Positions 34,077 through 45,232 of a DNA stretch of 64,000 nucleotides are shown here, piece after piece (position 1 is the stretch's first letter; each line of letters opens with the position of its first letter). The notes beneath the pieces are model-generated. The model was not told the DNA's origin. It made no database searches and worked only from the letters and a program-made list of their open reading frames with translations. This DNA is from Paraconiothyrium sp. Pb-2020 (lineage: Eukaryota; Ascomycota; Dothideomycetes; Pleosporales; Didymosphaeriaceae). The DNA is taken from contig JAJUBI010000005.1 of the NCBI GenBank assembly GCA_022419385.1, positions 4,464,001 through 4,528,000 on the forward strand, read 5' to 3'. Made by a program: the position numbers and the translations under genes.

Positions 34077-34330
34077 GGTCTCGGGCCTTGTTGTTATGCT
34101 GTTCGATGGTAGGTGGTGAGTGAGAACAAGGGACCTTCATTTGGCAACACTTTCCTTTGTCATAGGTACTGTTGTATACCCCGGGTGTATTTCTAATTTT
34201 GTTTCATCCAGCCTCAATACACTCATTTGTATCCCACACTTGACTCTTATTCTCTGGTATATCCATCACTGTAGGCCTTACAATCCTCAGTTTATGACTC
34301 ACCATCTTCACCAATAAATCGGACCGCTGC

Positions 34331-34966
34331 CTACCTATCCTCCCTCCCATCCATCCAACTCGTACAGTTGACACACCTCTTCGCCTTCTCACTCTTCCAC
34401 TTCCGACAATACTTGCACTTGACCTGCTTCTTCACGATGTTGTCTCCACTGCTCCTACTATACAGACTCGCAATGATCCACAGGCTAACCGCAATCAACA
34501 CAAACCTCACGATCTTATCGAGGAAGTTGCCGTAAGCGAAGACGATCGCTCCATCGGAGAGCGCCTGGCCCTTGGTGTTGTAGCCGTTGGAGATGGTGGA
34601 GTTGTAGTTGGGCCCATGTTTAAGCGTGGCGAATTTCTCGTCGAGGTTGCGGGCGAGAAAGGGGAGGAGGGAGATGAGGGGAAGGAGGATGTCGGTTACG
34701 AGCGAGTTTGCGCATGCGGTGAACGAGGCGGCGATGCTGTTATTATCGTTAGTTCCTGTTCCTGATATGGAGATACGGTTTGTTGAAGCTGTTTGGGGAG
34801 GTAGGAGGCAGCAAGGGAGTATCTACATTAACCCAACGGCGACCTCGAGCACGTTGTCGCGCAGTGCGAAGTTGGTGAAGCTGTCCCACGCGCGAGACGT
34901 GCGGGCGCGCACGCCCTGCTCGGCATCCTGGAGGTACTGCTGTGTGTTTTCGTCGAGGCGGGGCAT
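34331..34966 (-). CDS. mscL: MscL-type large-conductance mechanosensitive channel
   Basis: Exons 34827-34966 and 34331-34736 give 181 aa; the 90-nt intron is 34737-34826 (donor gtagat, acceptor aacag). I start at the ATG at 34966 (MPRLDEN); an in-frame ATG at 35047 would add 27 residues. The N-terminal amphipathic helix and TM1 read SFTNFALRDNVLEVAVGLI, the hallmark of MscL, followed by FTACANSLVTDILLPLISLL. A periplasm-like loop with GPNYNS and TM2 (FLDKIVRFVLIAVSLWIIASL) follow. The C-terminus is unlike bacterial MscL: CKYC then CVNC, a possible zinc ribbon. MscL homologues occur in ascomycetes and are thought to release ions under membrane tension, probably in an internal membrane. Head-to-head with the DUF952 gene. 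Confidence 0.9.
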
Positions 34967-35195
34967 CGTTACTCTAAGCTTTGGGTGCTGTTGTGCGGAA
35001 TGCAAACCGAGACGCGGTCGTTGGGTCCGGGGACGCGGAGACGTCATCGGCGCTAAAGGATGCCCTGCATGCCAAGATCCGGGGTCGCAAACAAACCAAA
35101 TAAATGCCCCGCCTCAACGTATGCCAACAAAAATCTTCTACTGCCGTTGAAACGTCCTATTCGAACTTCATCTCCGCACCAGGAGAGTATAGAAG

Positions 35196-35591
35196 ATGAG
35201 CGCACCGTCCCCCCTCCCAACTTATCTCTACAAAATCCTTCCAACCGCCCCTCCATCGCCATTGCCCGACCGTCTCCCGCTCTCCGACCTCGATAAGAAT
35301 GACGGCTACATCCATCTGTCCACCTCCGAACAAGTACCCGGAACAGCAGATAAATGGTTCAACGAATTCACGGAACTGTGGCTGCTTAAGATCAAATATG
35401 AAACCTTGGCGAGCGGGACCGATGGTGATGGTGAGGTCAAGGCACATGGGAAGGCGCAGATTAAGTGGGAAGAGGTGGGGAGGGGAGTGTTCGCGCACTT
35501 CTATGGAGGCGATCTCGGACGGGGGAATGTTGTGCAGGCGTTTAGGGTGGAAAAAGGGGAGAGTTGGACAAACCTGAAGCTAGAGTGGTAG
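35196..35591 (+). CDS. DUF952-family protein
   Basis: A single exon of 131 aa. Recognisable family features are an N-terminal YLYKILP strand, the SDLDKNDGYIHLSTSEQVPGTADKW core, and the C-terminal block GRGVFAHFYGG followed by VVQAFRV. DUF952 proteins are small, soluble and widespread in bacteria and fungi; their fold is related to ADP-ribose/glutathione-linked domains but no reaction is established. There is no targeting signal. The start codon is about 230 bases from that of the divergent MscL gene, so the two share a compact bidirectional promoter. Confidence 0.82.
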   Translation: MSAPSPLPTYLYKILPTAPPSPLPDRLPLSDLDKNDGYIHLSTSEQVPGTADKWFNEFTELWLLKIKYETLASGTDGDGEVKAHGKAQIKWEEVGRGVFAHFYGGDLGRGNVVQAFRVEKGESWTNLKLEW

Positions 35592-36680
35592 GGGGTGGTT
35601 TGCTGAACGTTCAACACGATATAGGACATGATGCTCGTACTGAGCCATGATAAGTCTCGCACTCTGACAGAGATATCTATAGGTCAAGGGGAATAGGTGT
35701 ATAGTGTGATGAATCAACAACAAGAACGGGTGTCGCAGGTGGTAGAGTACCATGCGGAGCACCCTAATGTCAAACATGGATCAAGGGCCTTCCCGATTCG
35801 AGTGCATTTAGACCTGAAGAGGCAGAGGTAGACTCAGGTCCGGATCGTGTTCACTTTAGCCTTTCGGATATCGTACAGACAATTGGAAAATATGGCGTTG
35901 ACCGATGTCCACCATGGGCAGCTTACGACTAGTGGGATAATGCAGATCTGGTGGCATACCACGGTCATGTAGAATGGAGACGAACAAAAACCCGCAAAGC
36001 TCTCCGGCTTGAAGTTAGTAAACATAACATGCCCATGGTGTATAAATAAGAAACGGTCCTCTGAGCGTTCTATCCACGATGAGATGAGAAAAGAAACAAG
36101 AAAAGCTGTGTTACGTGCTGCGTTGGTAAAGAAAAGGTAGTAAAAGTCATGGAGAGAGTCTGTCTTATCTTCAAGTTTCTGGGTGGTCCTGTGGTCCTGT
36201 GGTCCTGGATCTGGATGCCCGTGGCGTCAGTGCGGACTGATAGCACCACTTAGGACCCGTTTGGACCTAGCATGTCCAGACAACTTGGGCCTGCGACATA
36301 GTTGGCTCTCGGGACGAGAGTTTTCCTTTAAGGGGGATGATTTCACGACCAGAGGTACTATGTACGGGACTGGTATGGTCTTGTATTAGTGGGGGGTATG
36401 TAGTCCTATTGCTGACGGAGTGTGCCAGTATCAATTCGTCTATCCCTAATACCCTTGTTACCTTTTGTCTAAATCAAGTTATATTGCTCATGCCTGTGCC
36501 CTAACATCGGAGGTAGACCCGAGTCAATCATTATTATTTTACCACTCCAAGGGTATTACATCCTATAACCTTACGCCTAGTAATTAGTCTTCTAAGCTGA
36601 GATATTAGGTAACATATTCGGGTTGCATTACCGAACAATAGTAGAAAAGGAATCACCTATAAAGGCAATCTATAATTATA
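35592..36680. other. Intergenic with short tandem repeat and AT-rich end
   Basis: No gene is supported. Around 36183-36206 an 8-base unit (ggtcctgt) is repeated three times, the last imperfectly. From about 36430 to 36680 the sequence is AT- and TpA-rich and abuts the 3' end of the HET gene, as expected for a mutated repeat remnant. Confidence 0.4.
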
Positions 36681-38549
36681 TCACACAATAGCATACTCCT
36701 TTATCCCATACTGCTCGAATTCTTCCCACGTTGCACCCTCCCCAACGTTATGCAGAAAATCGTGCTTGCACTCGTGGTCGAGTATGAAAGCTAAATTTAA
36801 GATTCTGTACGTCCCGTTCTCATTGGGCCGTAATACGAAGGGGAGGTTCACACCGAATAGACCTACAACGATGTCGCCTATTTTGACGCTGTCGTTAGGG
36901 TCGTGATAGTAGATCCTTCCGAGGCGCCTAGAACCAGTCACGAAGATCGTTTGATCGAGACATTTTCCAGTGACACTGCGTGCGAAGTTGTATAAGATTC
37001 TGCCCCGTTCAACCTGAACATCTTCACATATCTCGTCAATAAGGCAATCCACGTCTTCTGGAAAATCCAGGATCTCTTGGATTGCATCAGCGTGTTCCTT
37101 GGGGTTGAAATCACTCTCTGCGACGAGGGATAGAAAACGGGTAAGGTCGATCTTGCGATCTTTCGCCAGGGTGCCGTAGATCTCGAAAATTGCGGATAGG
37201 GCATTTCTAGGCGAAGCGAACGTGAGCGTGAATAATGAAGCCGATGTGATGGTCCCTAGACAAAAGCCTTTACTATATAGAATAGTCATGTCTGGGGAGA
37301 AGTGGAGGGTGGGGTTAGAGAGACTTTCATGCGCTCTTTTGCAATCGCGTATGGTTCCTGCCTTGTGTGGCCTGTCTTCGGTCTGGAAAAACATTGGTAA
37401 ATGAAGTATGTCATCTCTGGTGGTGGAGTGGATCACTGAGCTGCATTTCCCAGCAAAGTCTGGGACCCACGACGGTAGGCCTTGTGTCCGGTTGACACGG
37501 TTAACGATAGTCTTCTTATTAGGCCGCAATGGCACGTTGGAATAGATAGATAGATCTCCAGTATCGAGAATGGCAGCTACTGCTCTGGTGTAAACTTCCT
37601 GTGTAGTCTTTGCGTAGTCCACCGTTAGGCGCCCATGCCAACCGTCCTCAGAAGGAGAGCACAAACCAAGCAGACCAAATATCTTGTCCCTTGGGTCCGT
37701 AGCGGAGAGATGTGCCGAAAGAACTAGGTTGTTGGAGAGAGACGCCGTTCTCTTCGTCTGACACTCAATACGAAGCCGGTTCAGGAAGGAAACTGGTAAG
37801 TACCATTGTATGTCATACTGTATATCTATCTCTGGTGATGACCATACGGTCTGGAACAATATTTGGAACTGTTCCCAAGTTGCGATATGCGCTCCCAATT
37901 GGACAATCGCGTGGCGAGCCAGTGCTAATTCTTGCACGACCCATACACGAGTGAACCACGGCCGCGCCACAATAAGCTTCATCTGATGCAGAAGATGACC
38001 ATCGAAAACTTCTGGGCATGCGTTTGTGATGAGGTTGAATAAACGACCCACATGCTTTTCATCGCCTTCCGGTCCAAGCCAGATGACGACTTGGCTGGCC
38101 AGTGAATAAATCTTTCGCATAGCTGTCACCTGATTGTTTCTCTCGATTATATCTCTTTGATTGATGCATATAGCGTCGATCCAAATAATCCGCGATTCAG
38201 AAGGATCTCGCAAGTATCGAAGAGCGCAGTCCAGGTTTGCGGTAATCTCCTTGCTCAAACCGTTGACAAGGGTCTGGTAGGAGCTCAGTTCCGTGCCCCA
38301 CACGTACGAAAGGGCCTCATATCGAAGCTTCGGTGAAAGTGTTGCCCGGTGCAGTCGCATATTGATCGTCTCATGGAACGTGCCTGGAGCGAGGTGTAAC
38401 AGTCGGATCTCACCCTCCTTCAGCCTTGTATGCGGTTGAGTGGATGCAGATGACATATCGCCACGTCGCGGTTTCATCGAATAGCCAATATATGCGGCCG
38501 TGGTTTGTACTGTGGAAGAATGAACGAATGTCGACAGCGTCGCAGGCAT
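36681..38549 (-). CDS. HET-domain (heterokaryon incompatibility) protein
   Basis: A single exon of 622 aa. I start at the ATG at 38549; an alternative is 38477. The HET domain lies at about residues 70-215 with its usual blocks: YEALSYVWG, then IIWIDAICINQRD, then VVIWLG, then RPWFTRVWVVQE. Further on come DPRDKIFGLLGL and VDYAKTTQEVY, and the C-terminal GDIVVGLFGVNLPFVLRP, typical of HET-6-like proteins. Such proteins trigger or mediate incompatibility cell death when different strains fuse; many copies in a genome are of unknown role. The frame is intact over its full length, so it is probably functional. AT-rich gene-free DNA flanks both sides. Confidence 0.9.
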   Translation of the reverse strand: MPATLSTFVHSSTVQTTAAYIGYSMKPRRGDMSSASTQPHTRLKEGEIRLLHLAPGTFHETINMRLHRATLSPKLRYEALSYVWGTELSSYQTLVNGLSKEITANLDCALRYLRDPSESRIIWIDAICINQRDIIERNNQVTAMRKIYSLASQVVIWLGPEGDEKHVGRLFNLITNACPEVFDGHLLHQMKLIVARPWFTRVWVVQELALARHAIVQLGAHIATWEQFQILFQTVWSSPEIDIQYDIQWYLPVSFLNRLRIECQTKRTASLSNNLVLSAHLSATDPRDKIFGLLGLCSPSEDGWHGRLTVDYAKTTQEVYTRAVAAILDTGDLSIYSNVPLRPNKKTIVNRVNRTQGLPSWVPDFAGKCSSVIHSTTRDDILHLPMFFQTEDRPHKAGTIRDCKRAHESLSNPTLHFSPDMTILYSKGFCLGTITSASLFTLTFASPRNALSAIFEIYGTLAKDRKIDLTRFLSLVAESDFNPKEHADAIQEILDFPEDVDCLIDEICEDVQVERGRILYNFARSVTGKCLDQTIFVTGSRRLGRIYYHDPNDSVKIGDIVVGLFGVNLPFVLRPNENGTYRILNLAFILDHECKHDFLHNVGEGATWEEFEQYGIKEYAIV

Positions 38550-39643
38550 CAGTTTCCTTGTAGACACGTGGGGTCAATGCGTTCAGCCTTTCTTTGCCCC
38601 AGGCGCGCCAAGTTCCACATACAACAGTATAAACTCGTATTGCGATAGCCCTAACCCAGAGCGGTAATTGTTACAGGGCTGAGTACATTTTTCCCCTTAA
38701 GGAACTCCACGCTAGGCAAGTCCCCCACATAAAATAAGATTATGTATGGTAGGTCTATATGTTAATAGAATGCTAGACTAAGGCTGTACTTGGAGTCAGG
38801 CTGAGTTCATTTCTAGAGTTGGCTTCATGAAAGGCCCCTGTTTGCTGTTGTCTACAGTTGCTACACCTGTTCGTAGTCCGTGGATAAAGACAACGCTGCA
38901 CATGGTCATCAAAGGATTTACAATATGCTTGGGAATGACCAACTCTATGATATCTTTTTTGTTCCCTTCATCGCCCGAGAGCCTAGTGACACCCTCTCGA
39001 CGCACGTTGGTCATAGGCTCTTCAGCAGAGCAAGACACCAGGCAGGCTCTGAGCCTACTATTAATGCCAGAGACTCGAACAAACAAGGTTGAAGAAATTA
39101 TTTCCAAAATATGTATCACGACAAATGCTGTCAGTCTTGCCTATCTCGGAGTATTGTCAATCCAATCCCCTAAAACATTGCTCCAATCTTACGTCTTTAA
39201 CAGGTGTGCTACAACTAGTGCTTAACATCTGGTGTAGCCTCGAATTGCTATTGACAAGGTTAAATCGTTCGTGTCTTCCCTATGTGTAACCAGCCACCGT
39301 TGAAGAATAAGGCATTTAGACTAGCTACTCTATCTATCTGCGTCTTATAGGCAGGTACAACCCTCGTGCTTCCAGAGGGGGATATTGAATCAGACTACAG
39401 TGAGTCCGTCTGGTCAGAAACCAGGAGTCTGACAGCGCGTTCAAGAATTGCCTTTGTAAGTGAAAGACGATATTTCCAAGGAATTGAAAAATCAAGCGGC
39501 TGTTGTATAATCTTCGTGGCTTGAGTATCCACTTCGCGCGAACGGTGAGCGACAAATGGCCATATTCATACATGATATATTCATTTATCACGCTAGTTCA
39601 ACGACCATGAGTACCACTCTAGCCAGAGATCGTCCACCCTGCT
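38550..39643. other. Intergenic, 1.1 kb
   Basis: It lies between the HET promoter and the 3' end of the alpha-glucosidase gene. Short frames exist on both strands, one with VVFIHGL near 38870 (minus), but no supportable gene. Confidence 0.45.
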
Positions 39644-42600
39644 CTACAACTGATGGCTCGACGCCTCACTAAGGCTAATCGGCCCAGCAAAGCTCTTACT
39701 AGCTCCGCTCTCCTCAGTCTGATACCCAGTCTCATTACCCACGTTAGCCCCCAGAACTGTGACATTCTTGATCACAAGATCAGTCTTGTACCCAAACGTC
39801 CCCTCAACGCTCAACTTCCCATTATCATACGTAAAGCTGATCAAGCTCGTCTCCGGCTGATCAACTGCATCCCCCTCATCCAGGTACAGCGAGCCGCTCG
39901 CCTGGTTCGTGGCATTCACCGCGACATACACAACGAAATCTTTCTTGCGTAGCTCTGTCGTTGTGTTTGCGGACTCCGCGCGTAGAGGAATAATCGACCC
40001 GCCGCGGATGTGCAACGGGATGGTGGTGAAGGCGACATCCGTCAAGTTGACAAACGACCCCGTGCCCTCGACCTTTTTATGCGTGAAGAAGTCATAGAAA
40101 GTATCTTTGGGGAGGTAGATGGAGACGTCTGTGCTGTTTTCCTCGGTGACGGGGCTGACGAGGAGGTCGTCGCCGAAGAAGAATTGCAGATCGATCGGGG
40201 CGGTGTTGAGGTCTTCTGGGTAGTGGAAGAAGAGGGGGTTGAGGAGGGGAAGGCCAGTCTGGGATTGCTTGTGGAGGGCGGTGTAGATGTAATCGAGGAG
40301 GCGGTAACGGGTGTCGATTGCGTTCTTGCTTGCTTCAATAACCTCTGGCCATAGGTAGAACTCTTGCGCGATGGAGTCAAAGCCATTGTGGTTTCTAGTT
40401 TCGACAATTAGCGTTGGACAAAGGACAAGAGCTTGGCCTGTAAAGACGTGAGGACAGGTACATACCGGAAGAAAGGGTAGAAAGCACCCAGCCAGGCCCA
40501 GCGGGAGCACAGGGTCGCGGTGGTGTTGTCACCGAAGCCACAGACATCAGCGCCGACCATGGGAACCTGGAAGATAGAAGCAAATTGGAGAATGCCACTG
40601 ATGGAGTTCCTATAGTGGTGCCATGTGGAGAGGTTGTCTCCGAGCCACTTGCCCACATGTGAACCAGCGCCAGCGTACTATCAGAAGTTAGATAGATGTT
40701 GCAATTGACACAGACCCTTGACTTACTGTGGAGCGAGTGATGACAAGCGGGCGTCGCTCAGGTCTACGAGCAAGCAGAGCTTGACGCGACGCGATCGACA
40801 TCATGCTGCCGTAGAGATTGTGGGTGTCGTATTGGTGAGTGCCATCGTAGTTCAGGATATCGGCCGGCGCTGTCAAGTTGCTGATCGAGCCTGCGGCGTT
40901 CTGAATCTTGTATTCCGGGTTGATGAGATCGCGGCCGGGCAGACCAAGCCAGTTGTCGGTTCCATTCTCCTGGCGTACCAGCAGACGCTGGGAAGTTGCC
41001 GCGGGTTGAAAGTCATCAGGGAAGCCTGCGATCGGGCGTCCAGAGTTATTGCGTACTGGTGGTGGCTGAGGAGGATTTCCAGATTTGTTTGCAAATGCTG
41101 TATCAACAGTCAATGTAATGCGTATTAGGCGATGATCAACGTAGCTTACCATCAGGGTCGGCGCAAGGGTACGGGCAGAAGTTTGCCGCCTCGTTCATGT
41201 CGATCCAGAGAGCATCAATGTCGACACCGGTGTCAGCGTCGAAGAACTTCAGGAACTGGTCATCCCAATATCCTTGGGTCGAAGGATGGAACCAGTCAGG
41301 GAAAACCGCAGGTCCAGGCCATACCTGCAAACTATGTCAGTGCATCCCAGTGAACTGAAACAAGGGTACATACCGCGCCAACGTAGATTGTGCCATTGGG
41401 TAGCTTAGAGAAGATATCACGGCTGACACCCTCATTGTACGCCTCATAATCACCTCGCCAAGTCGCGGGATCTACCATGACGACGTAATGCTGCTGGTGT
41501 TCGTGTAAATAGCTGACGAGTTCCCTGACCTTTTCGAGAGGGAATCTCTCCGGGTCCAGAGTGAAGACGCGGCGAAGCTCCATGTAATCGATATCAGTCC
41601 ACATAGTCTACAATGGTTAGATTTTTGCTTTGATCGACTTGAGGAAATGCATACCTCAAGTGGAATGCCCGCCGCTGAGTAGTTCGCAACGACCTCGGCG
41701 ACAGCATACACATCTCGGTATCCATATCTGCACTGATGGAAGCCAAAGCCCCAGTACGGCTGCATGGCTGGCTTTCCGACGATCTCAGAGTACTGTACGG
41801 CAACGTCCTTAGGTGTCGGACCAGCGATGAAGTAGAAATCAAGAACACCGCCAAGGGTATTGTACTCAAGGAACTGGCCGTCAGTGTTGTCGATCTTGAT
41901 ATCCATGCCGCTAGAGCTTAGAAGGAAGACGCCGTGGGTGCCAGAAGAGCCACGGTGGTCGAAGTAGATCGGATGGTGTCCGTACAGATTGGTTCCTCCG
42001 GGAACGCCGTATGCGTCGCGATTCCACATCTGCTCGCGTTAGATATTGGGACAAATAGCTCAGAGGAAGACCTACGGTTCTGGTGTAATTGGTAGTGTTC
42101 AGCTGGAAGGGATCTGTATGTTCGCCCAAGCCGTACAGGTGAGGCGCGTCAGGCAGACTGGTCCTAAGCCGCAGGTACTGGGTTTCGAAGACCAGGCTGG
42201 CTGCCGAAGTATCGAAAAGCGTTTCATTTGTACTCTTTCTCACAACCTTGAAAGAGAACGGCTTTTCTGTCCACTGGAAAGCCAACGCTGACTCTTCAGC
42301 CTCGCAATCGTCGCTGTCGGGCCGCGGGAACACGCTCTCAGGCACCTGGTACACCTGCTCATCCGCATCGTAGATCTTGACGTGCAAGCGGGTCTCTATA
42401 CATATGTTAGCAGCATCAATTGGGGGCGCAAAGTGCCTCACCAGTCTGGTACTCGACCTCCAGCTTCAGGCTCGTTAGATCCTCGCCGTACGCATTACAG
42501 GCTTCTCCAGCAAGGACCAGGTCCGCTGTAAGTCTCGCACCCTCATCTTTCACATTGCTCGCCTCATACCCGGGGCAGCTCTGCAAAGAGCCCGCCTGAC

Positions 42601-42670
42601 GTCTCGCAAGGGCACTCGCGCAAGCCGGCGCAGCTAATCCGAAAAGGACTGGCACTGTAGAGAATCTCAT
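39644..42670 (-). CDS. Secreted GH31 alpha-glucosidase (maltase type)
   Basis: I place eight exons: 42442-42670, 42076-42395, 41655-42029, 41374-41607, 41150-41324, 40727-41097, 40466-40677 and 39644-40394, giving 888 aa with all frames consistent. Introns are 46-71 nt. A signal peptide (MRFSTVPVLFGLAAPACASA) opens the protein. An N-terminal beta domain includes YGLGEHTDPF. The GH31 barrel shows PYWGFGFHQCRYGY, then WTDIDYM, then nucleophile Asp428 in LWIDMNE, then RST-YAGAGSHVGKWLGDN with acid/base Asp582, then GADVCGF. A C-terminal beta domain carries PLHIRGGSIIPL. It should hydrolyse terminal alpha-1,4 (and perhaps 1,6) glucosyl bonds of maltose and starch oligomers outside the cell. The length is normal for fungal secreted enzymes. 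On the minus strand a tataaag sequence lies about 70 bases before the ATG. Confidence 0.93.
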
Positions 42671-43772
42671 ATTGGCGTTTAGATTCTCGGAGGAAGCGCA
42701 CAGCTGTACAAGAAATGTTGTACCTGCAGCCGCTCTTTATACTTTTACATTGCGCCGAGGGACGACTGCCGTAGACGGTCGGTGCATGATGCAATTGCTC
42801 GTCTAGCATGCAGGAGCGCGAGCGCCATATCCGGAAGGGAATTGCACCTGCCATAGAGGTGTGTTTTCCCCGCAAATTGGCAAGGAAACAGCACTTCGCA
42901 ACCGATCGACAGGGCTCTGGTCTTGTTCACGCGGAGTAACGGTGCGGGTTCTACATCCTTCGTAAGCGGGAGTGGTGCGATGTCGGACCGAGAAAATGTA
43001 GGCTGGGACGCCAAGACGTGAACATCCACTTTCCGGGGTAGCATCCGCGGGAGTATCTTGAACACATCGGAGCGCCGCGCTTTGTAGTAAAAAAACTTGT
43101 TCATGTGTGTCATATGCCTCGTCTTCTGGGTGCTTCAACTACGGTAGCTTAGGCCTGTGTGATGCGAGATGGTCGGTTTCTCTGGACTACCAATGATACG
43201 CTCTTGGAAGAAGTAATCACTTCTGTTGCTTGTAGGTGTGAGAGAGCAACTTCATACATGAGATATAAAAAGCTAGCAGGCTACTGCCCTGTAAGTAGAT
43301 CAGGCTCTGATCCCAATCCCGGGTTTCTGGAAGGTCTTCTCAGGCACATGCTATAGCAGCGGCACCAATACATTTGTGCATGGATCAACACTCATTGGTG
43401 TAAATCGATGTATGGTACATTCCGTCCTCTCGCGTCTACAAGACGAAGTCACCCGTTTTCGGAAGCGTCCGTGTTTTTGTCGGCCCGACTTCACTGCAAA
43501 ATTGTGGCGTGAACGGATTGTTCACGTGTGTGATATGGCTCGTCTACCGGCTGCTTTCTTCAATGCAGTTTCTAGACTTTCGGTGATGCGATTCATGTAG
43601 GTGGTACTCCATGTAGTATATTAGCACCCCTGCACATCTCGTTGACTCCCAGCTCCTGGTATTACTGCTGGCTCAGTGCCTCCTTCTACCCCATTGTTGT
43701 GCTCCTGCATCCCTTTCACAGCTTACAAGTATACCCTCTGCTATTCATCCGTATGAACACCATACTTCTTTT
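42671..43772. other. Intergenic, 1.1 kb
   Basis: It holds the promoter of the alpha-glucosidase gene and the 3' region of PHS1. No additional gene is supported. Confidence 0.5.
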
Positions 43773-44549
43773 CTACTGCTTCTTCTTCCCGGCATCCGCC
43801 CTCAAAATCCTCCTCCTCTGCTTCAGCATATACGTGAAGAGCGTGTAGAAGCCAGGAATATACGTCGCCAACACAGCCCACAAACCCCACCCATACTTCT
43901 CATCAATTTTGCTCGCCGGCGGAATAGCCTTGTAGACCAACCAAGTTTCGCTTGCGACACCGATCGGGTATAGGACAAGGAAAGTATTGTACCTATATCA
44001 TCTATCAGCAATATTCCCTAGATGTGTGGGAGAGAAGAGCAAACATACCGAAGCCATGTCCACAGCTTAGGGACGGAATCACTGAGCGCGAACACAAAGT
44101 ACGAGTACCTTATAACCTCCGTAACACTCCACGCAACGAGCATGGAGCTATACGCGGGGCTGTACTTCGTCGTTTGCGGGAACTGATACCCAATACCCCA
44201 GACCAGCAGCAGGCGACTCGCAACCTGCATAGCCGTCGTGAAGAGCGGTGCTCTTACTATCCCTATATCCCCAGTTCATTAACCAGAGTTTCAATGCCCC
44301 TCTAGGCTCAATCAACGTACCGAGAAGCGAATGCGCAACCTCCAAACACGCCCCTGTCTGCACCAACCGCGTGTACCTCTCCAAATTCTCATACACCTTC
44401 CCATTCTCCACGCCCTCAGCTGCCGCATGCATAACCACTCGTGCCAGCACGCCGAACCACAGCGTCGCGCTGATGGCATTGTAACTAATCAAATATTGTT
44501 TCTTCATTTGGGCGCCCGCGGAAGGCTCCGTGTTCGGTTTTGGCGGCAT
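43773..44549 (-). CDS. phs1: Very-long-chain (3R)-3-hydroxyacyl-CoA dehydratase
   Basis: Exons 44321-44549, 44049-44256 and 43773-43992 give 218 aa, close to yeast Phs1. Introns are 64 and 56 nt. The start is the ATG at 44549 (MPPKPNTE); upstream codons lack an ATG. It is a multi-pass ER protein: YLISYNAISATLWFGVLAR, then LEVAHSLLVRAPL, then QVASRLLLVWGI, then AWSVTEVIRYSYFVF, then FLVLYPIGVASETWLVY, then LWAVLATYIPGFYTLF. The active-site pair seven residues apart is present (Tyr154 and Glu161 in YPIGVASE). A lysine-rich tail (GKKKQ) fits ER retention. It removes water in the third step of the fatty-acid elongation cycle that makes sphingolipid acyl chains. Essential in yeast, so expected to be constitutive. 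Confidence 0.93.
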
Positions 44550-45232
44550 TTTGCTTCCCACTTGATCGATTGAAGAAGAGGGTGGAGGAGGGGAAGGTGT
44601 GTAAGGCTGCCGTGTTGACACTGTTGAGATGCCTCGGCGTAAGATTTTCGGAGCAGGGGTTTTTCTTGGCGTGGCGTTAGTACTCAGCCTAGGAGTTAAG
44701 TCCGGGAGGTGAGGTCATGGTGCTCACGTCGAAAAAGGCTGGAACGGCGTACCTGCTGGGTGCCTTAGTTTTAGGGCTTCAAAAATCGAAAGTGATGCTA
44801 CGAGGACACAAGGCAGGATGGAGAAAGTACAACTGCTGCGCGGTGACAAAGGGTCAAGCAAAGTTCGGGAGTATATATAGCTAGATATGTATAGGAACAT
44901 ATGTCCTGTCTACCTTCGATAATCGTAAAATTTGAATATTACTTGCGTCATGCTTTGTGTCTGCACGGTCCTGTGCCTGGGTGTTTGAGTGTGAAGCGCC
45001 CCGGATGGGAAGACTTCTAAGCTGCACTCGTAGGTGTCAACACCAGACGCGTCCGCTCATGTAGATCCGGAAGAACGCCTGGACAAAGAAAGGACCACCC
45101 AAAATGTAATGCATGCATAATTTGGGTATCGCTGAGAAATGCAAACCGACCAAAACAGTGCCCGCCCGAAGGAAGTAGACAGGCACCAAACATGTCGGAT
45201 ATAAAGTCGTGAGAGCCATGCTTGGCTGAACC
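44550..45232. other. Intergenic, 0.7 kb
   Basis: It holds the PHS1 promoter and the 3' region of the RING gene. Nothing else is seen. Confidence 0.5.

Noticed and set aside
38796..39119. Minus-strand VVFIHGL segment resembling the start of a serine-esterase domain of fungal NLR-type proteins
   Set aside because: Only seven suggestive residues, no continuation in any frame, no start or splice signals. Chance is the simplest explanation.
44331..44573. Plus-strand frames over PHS1 exon 1
   Set aside because: Antisense shadows of the recognised dehydratase gene.
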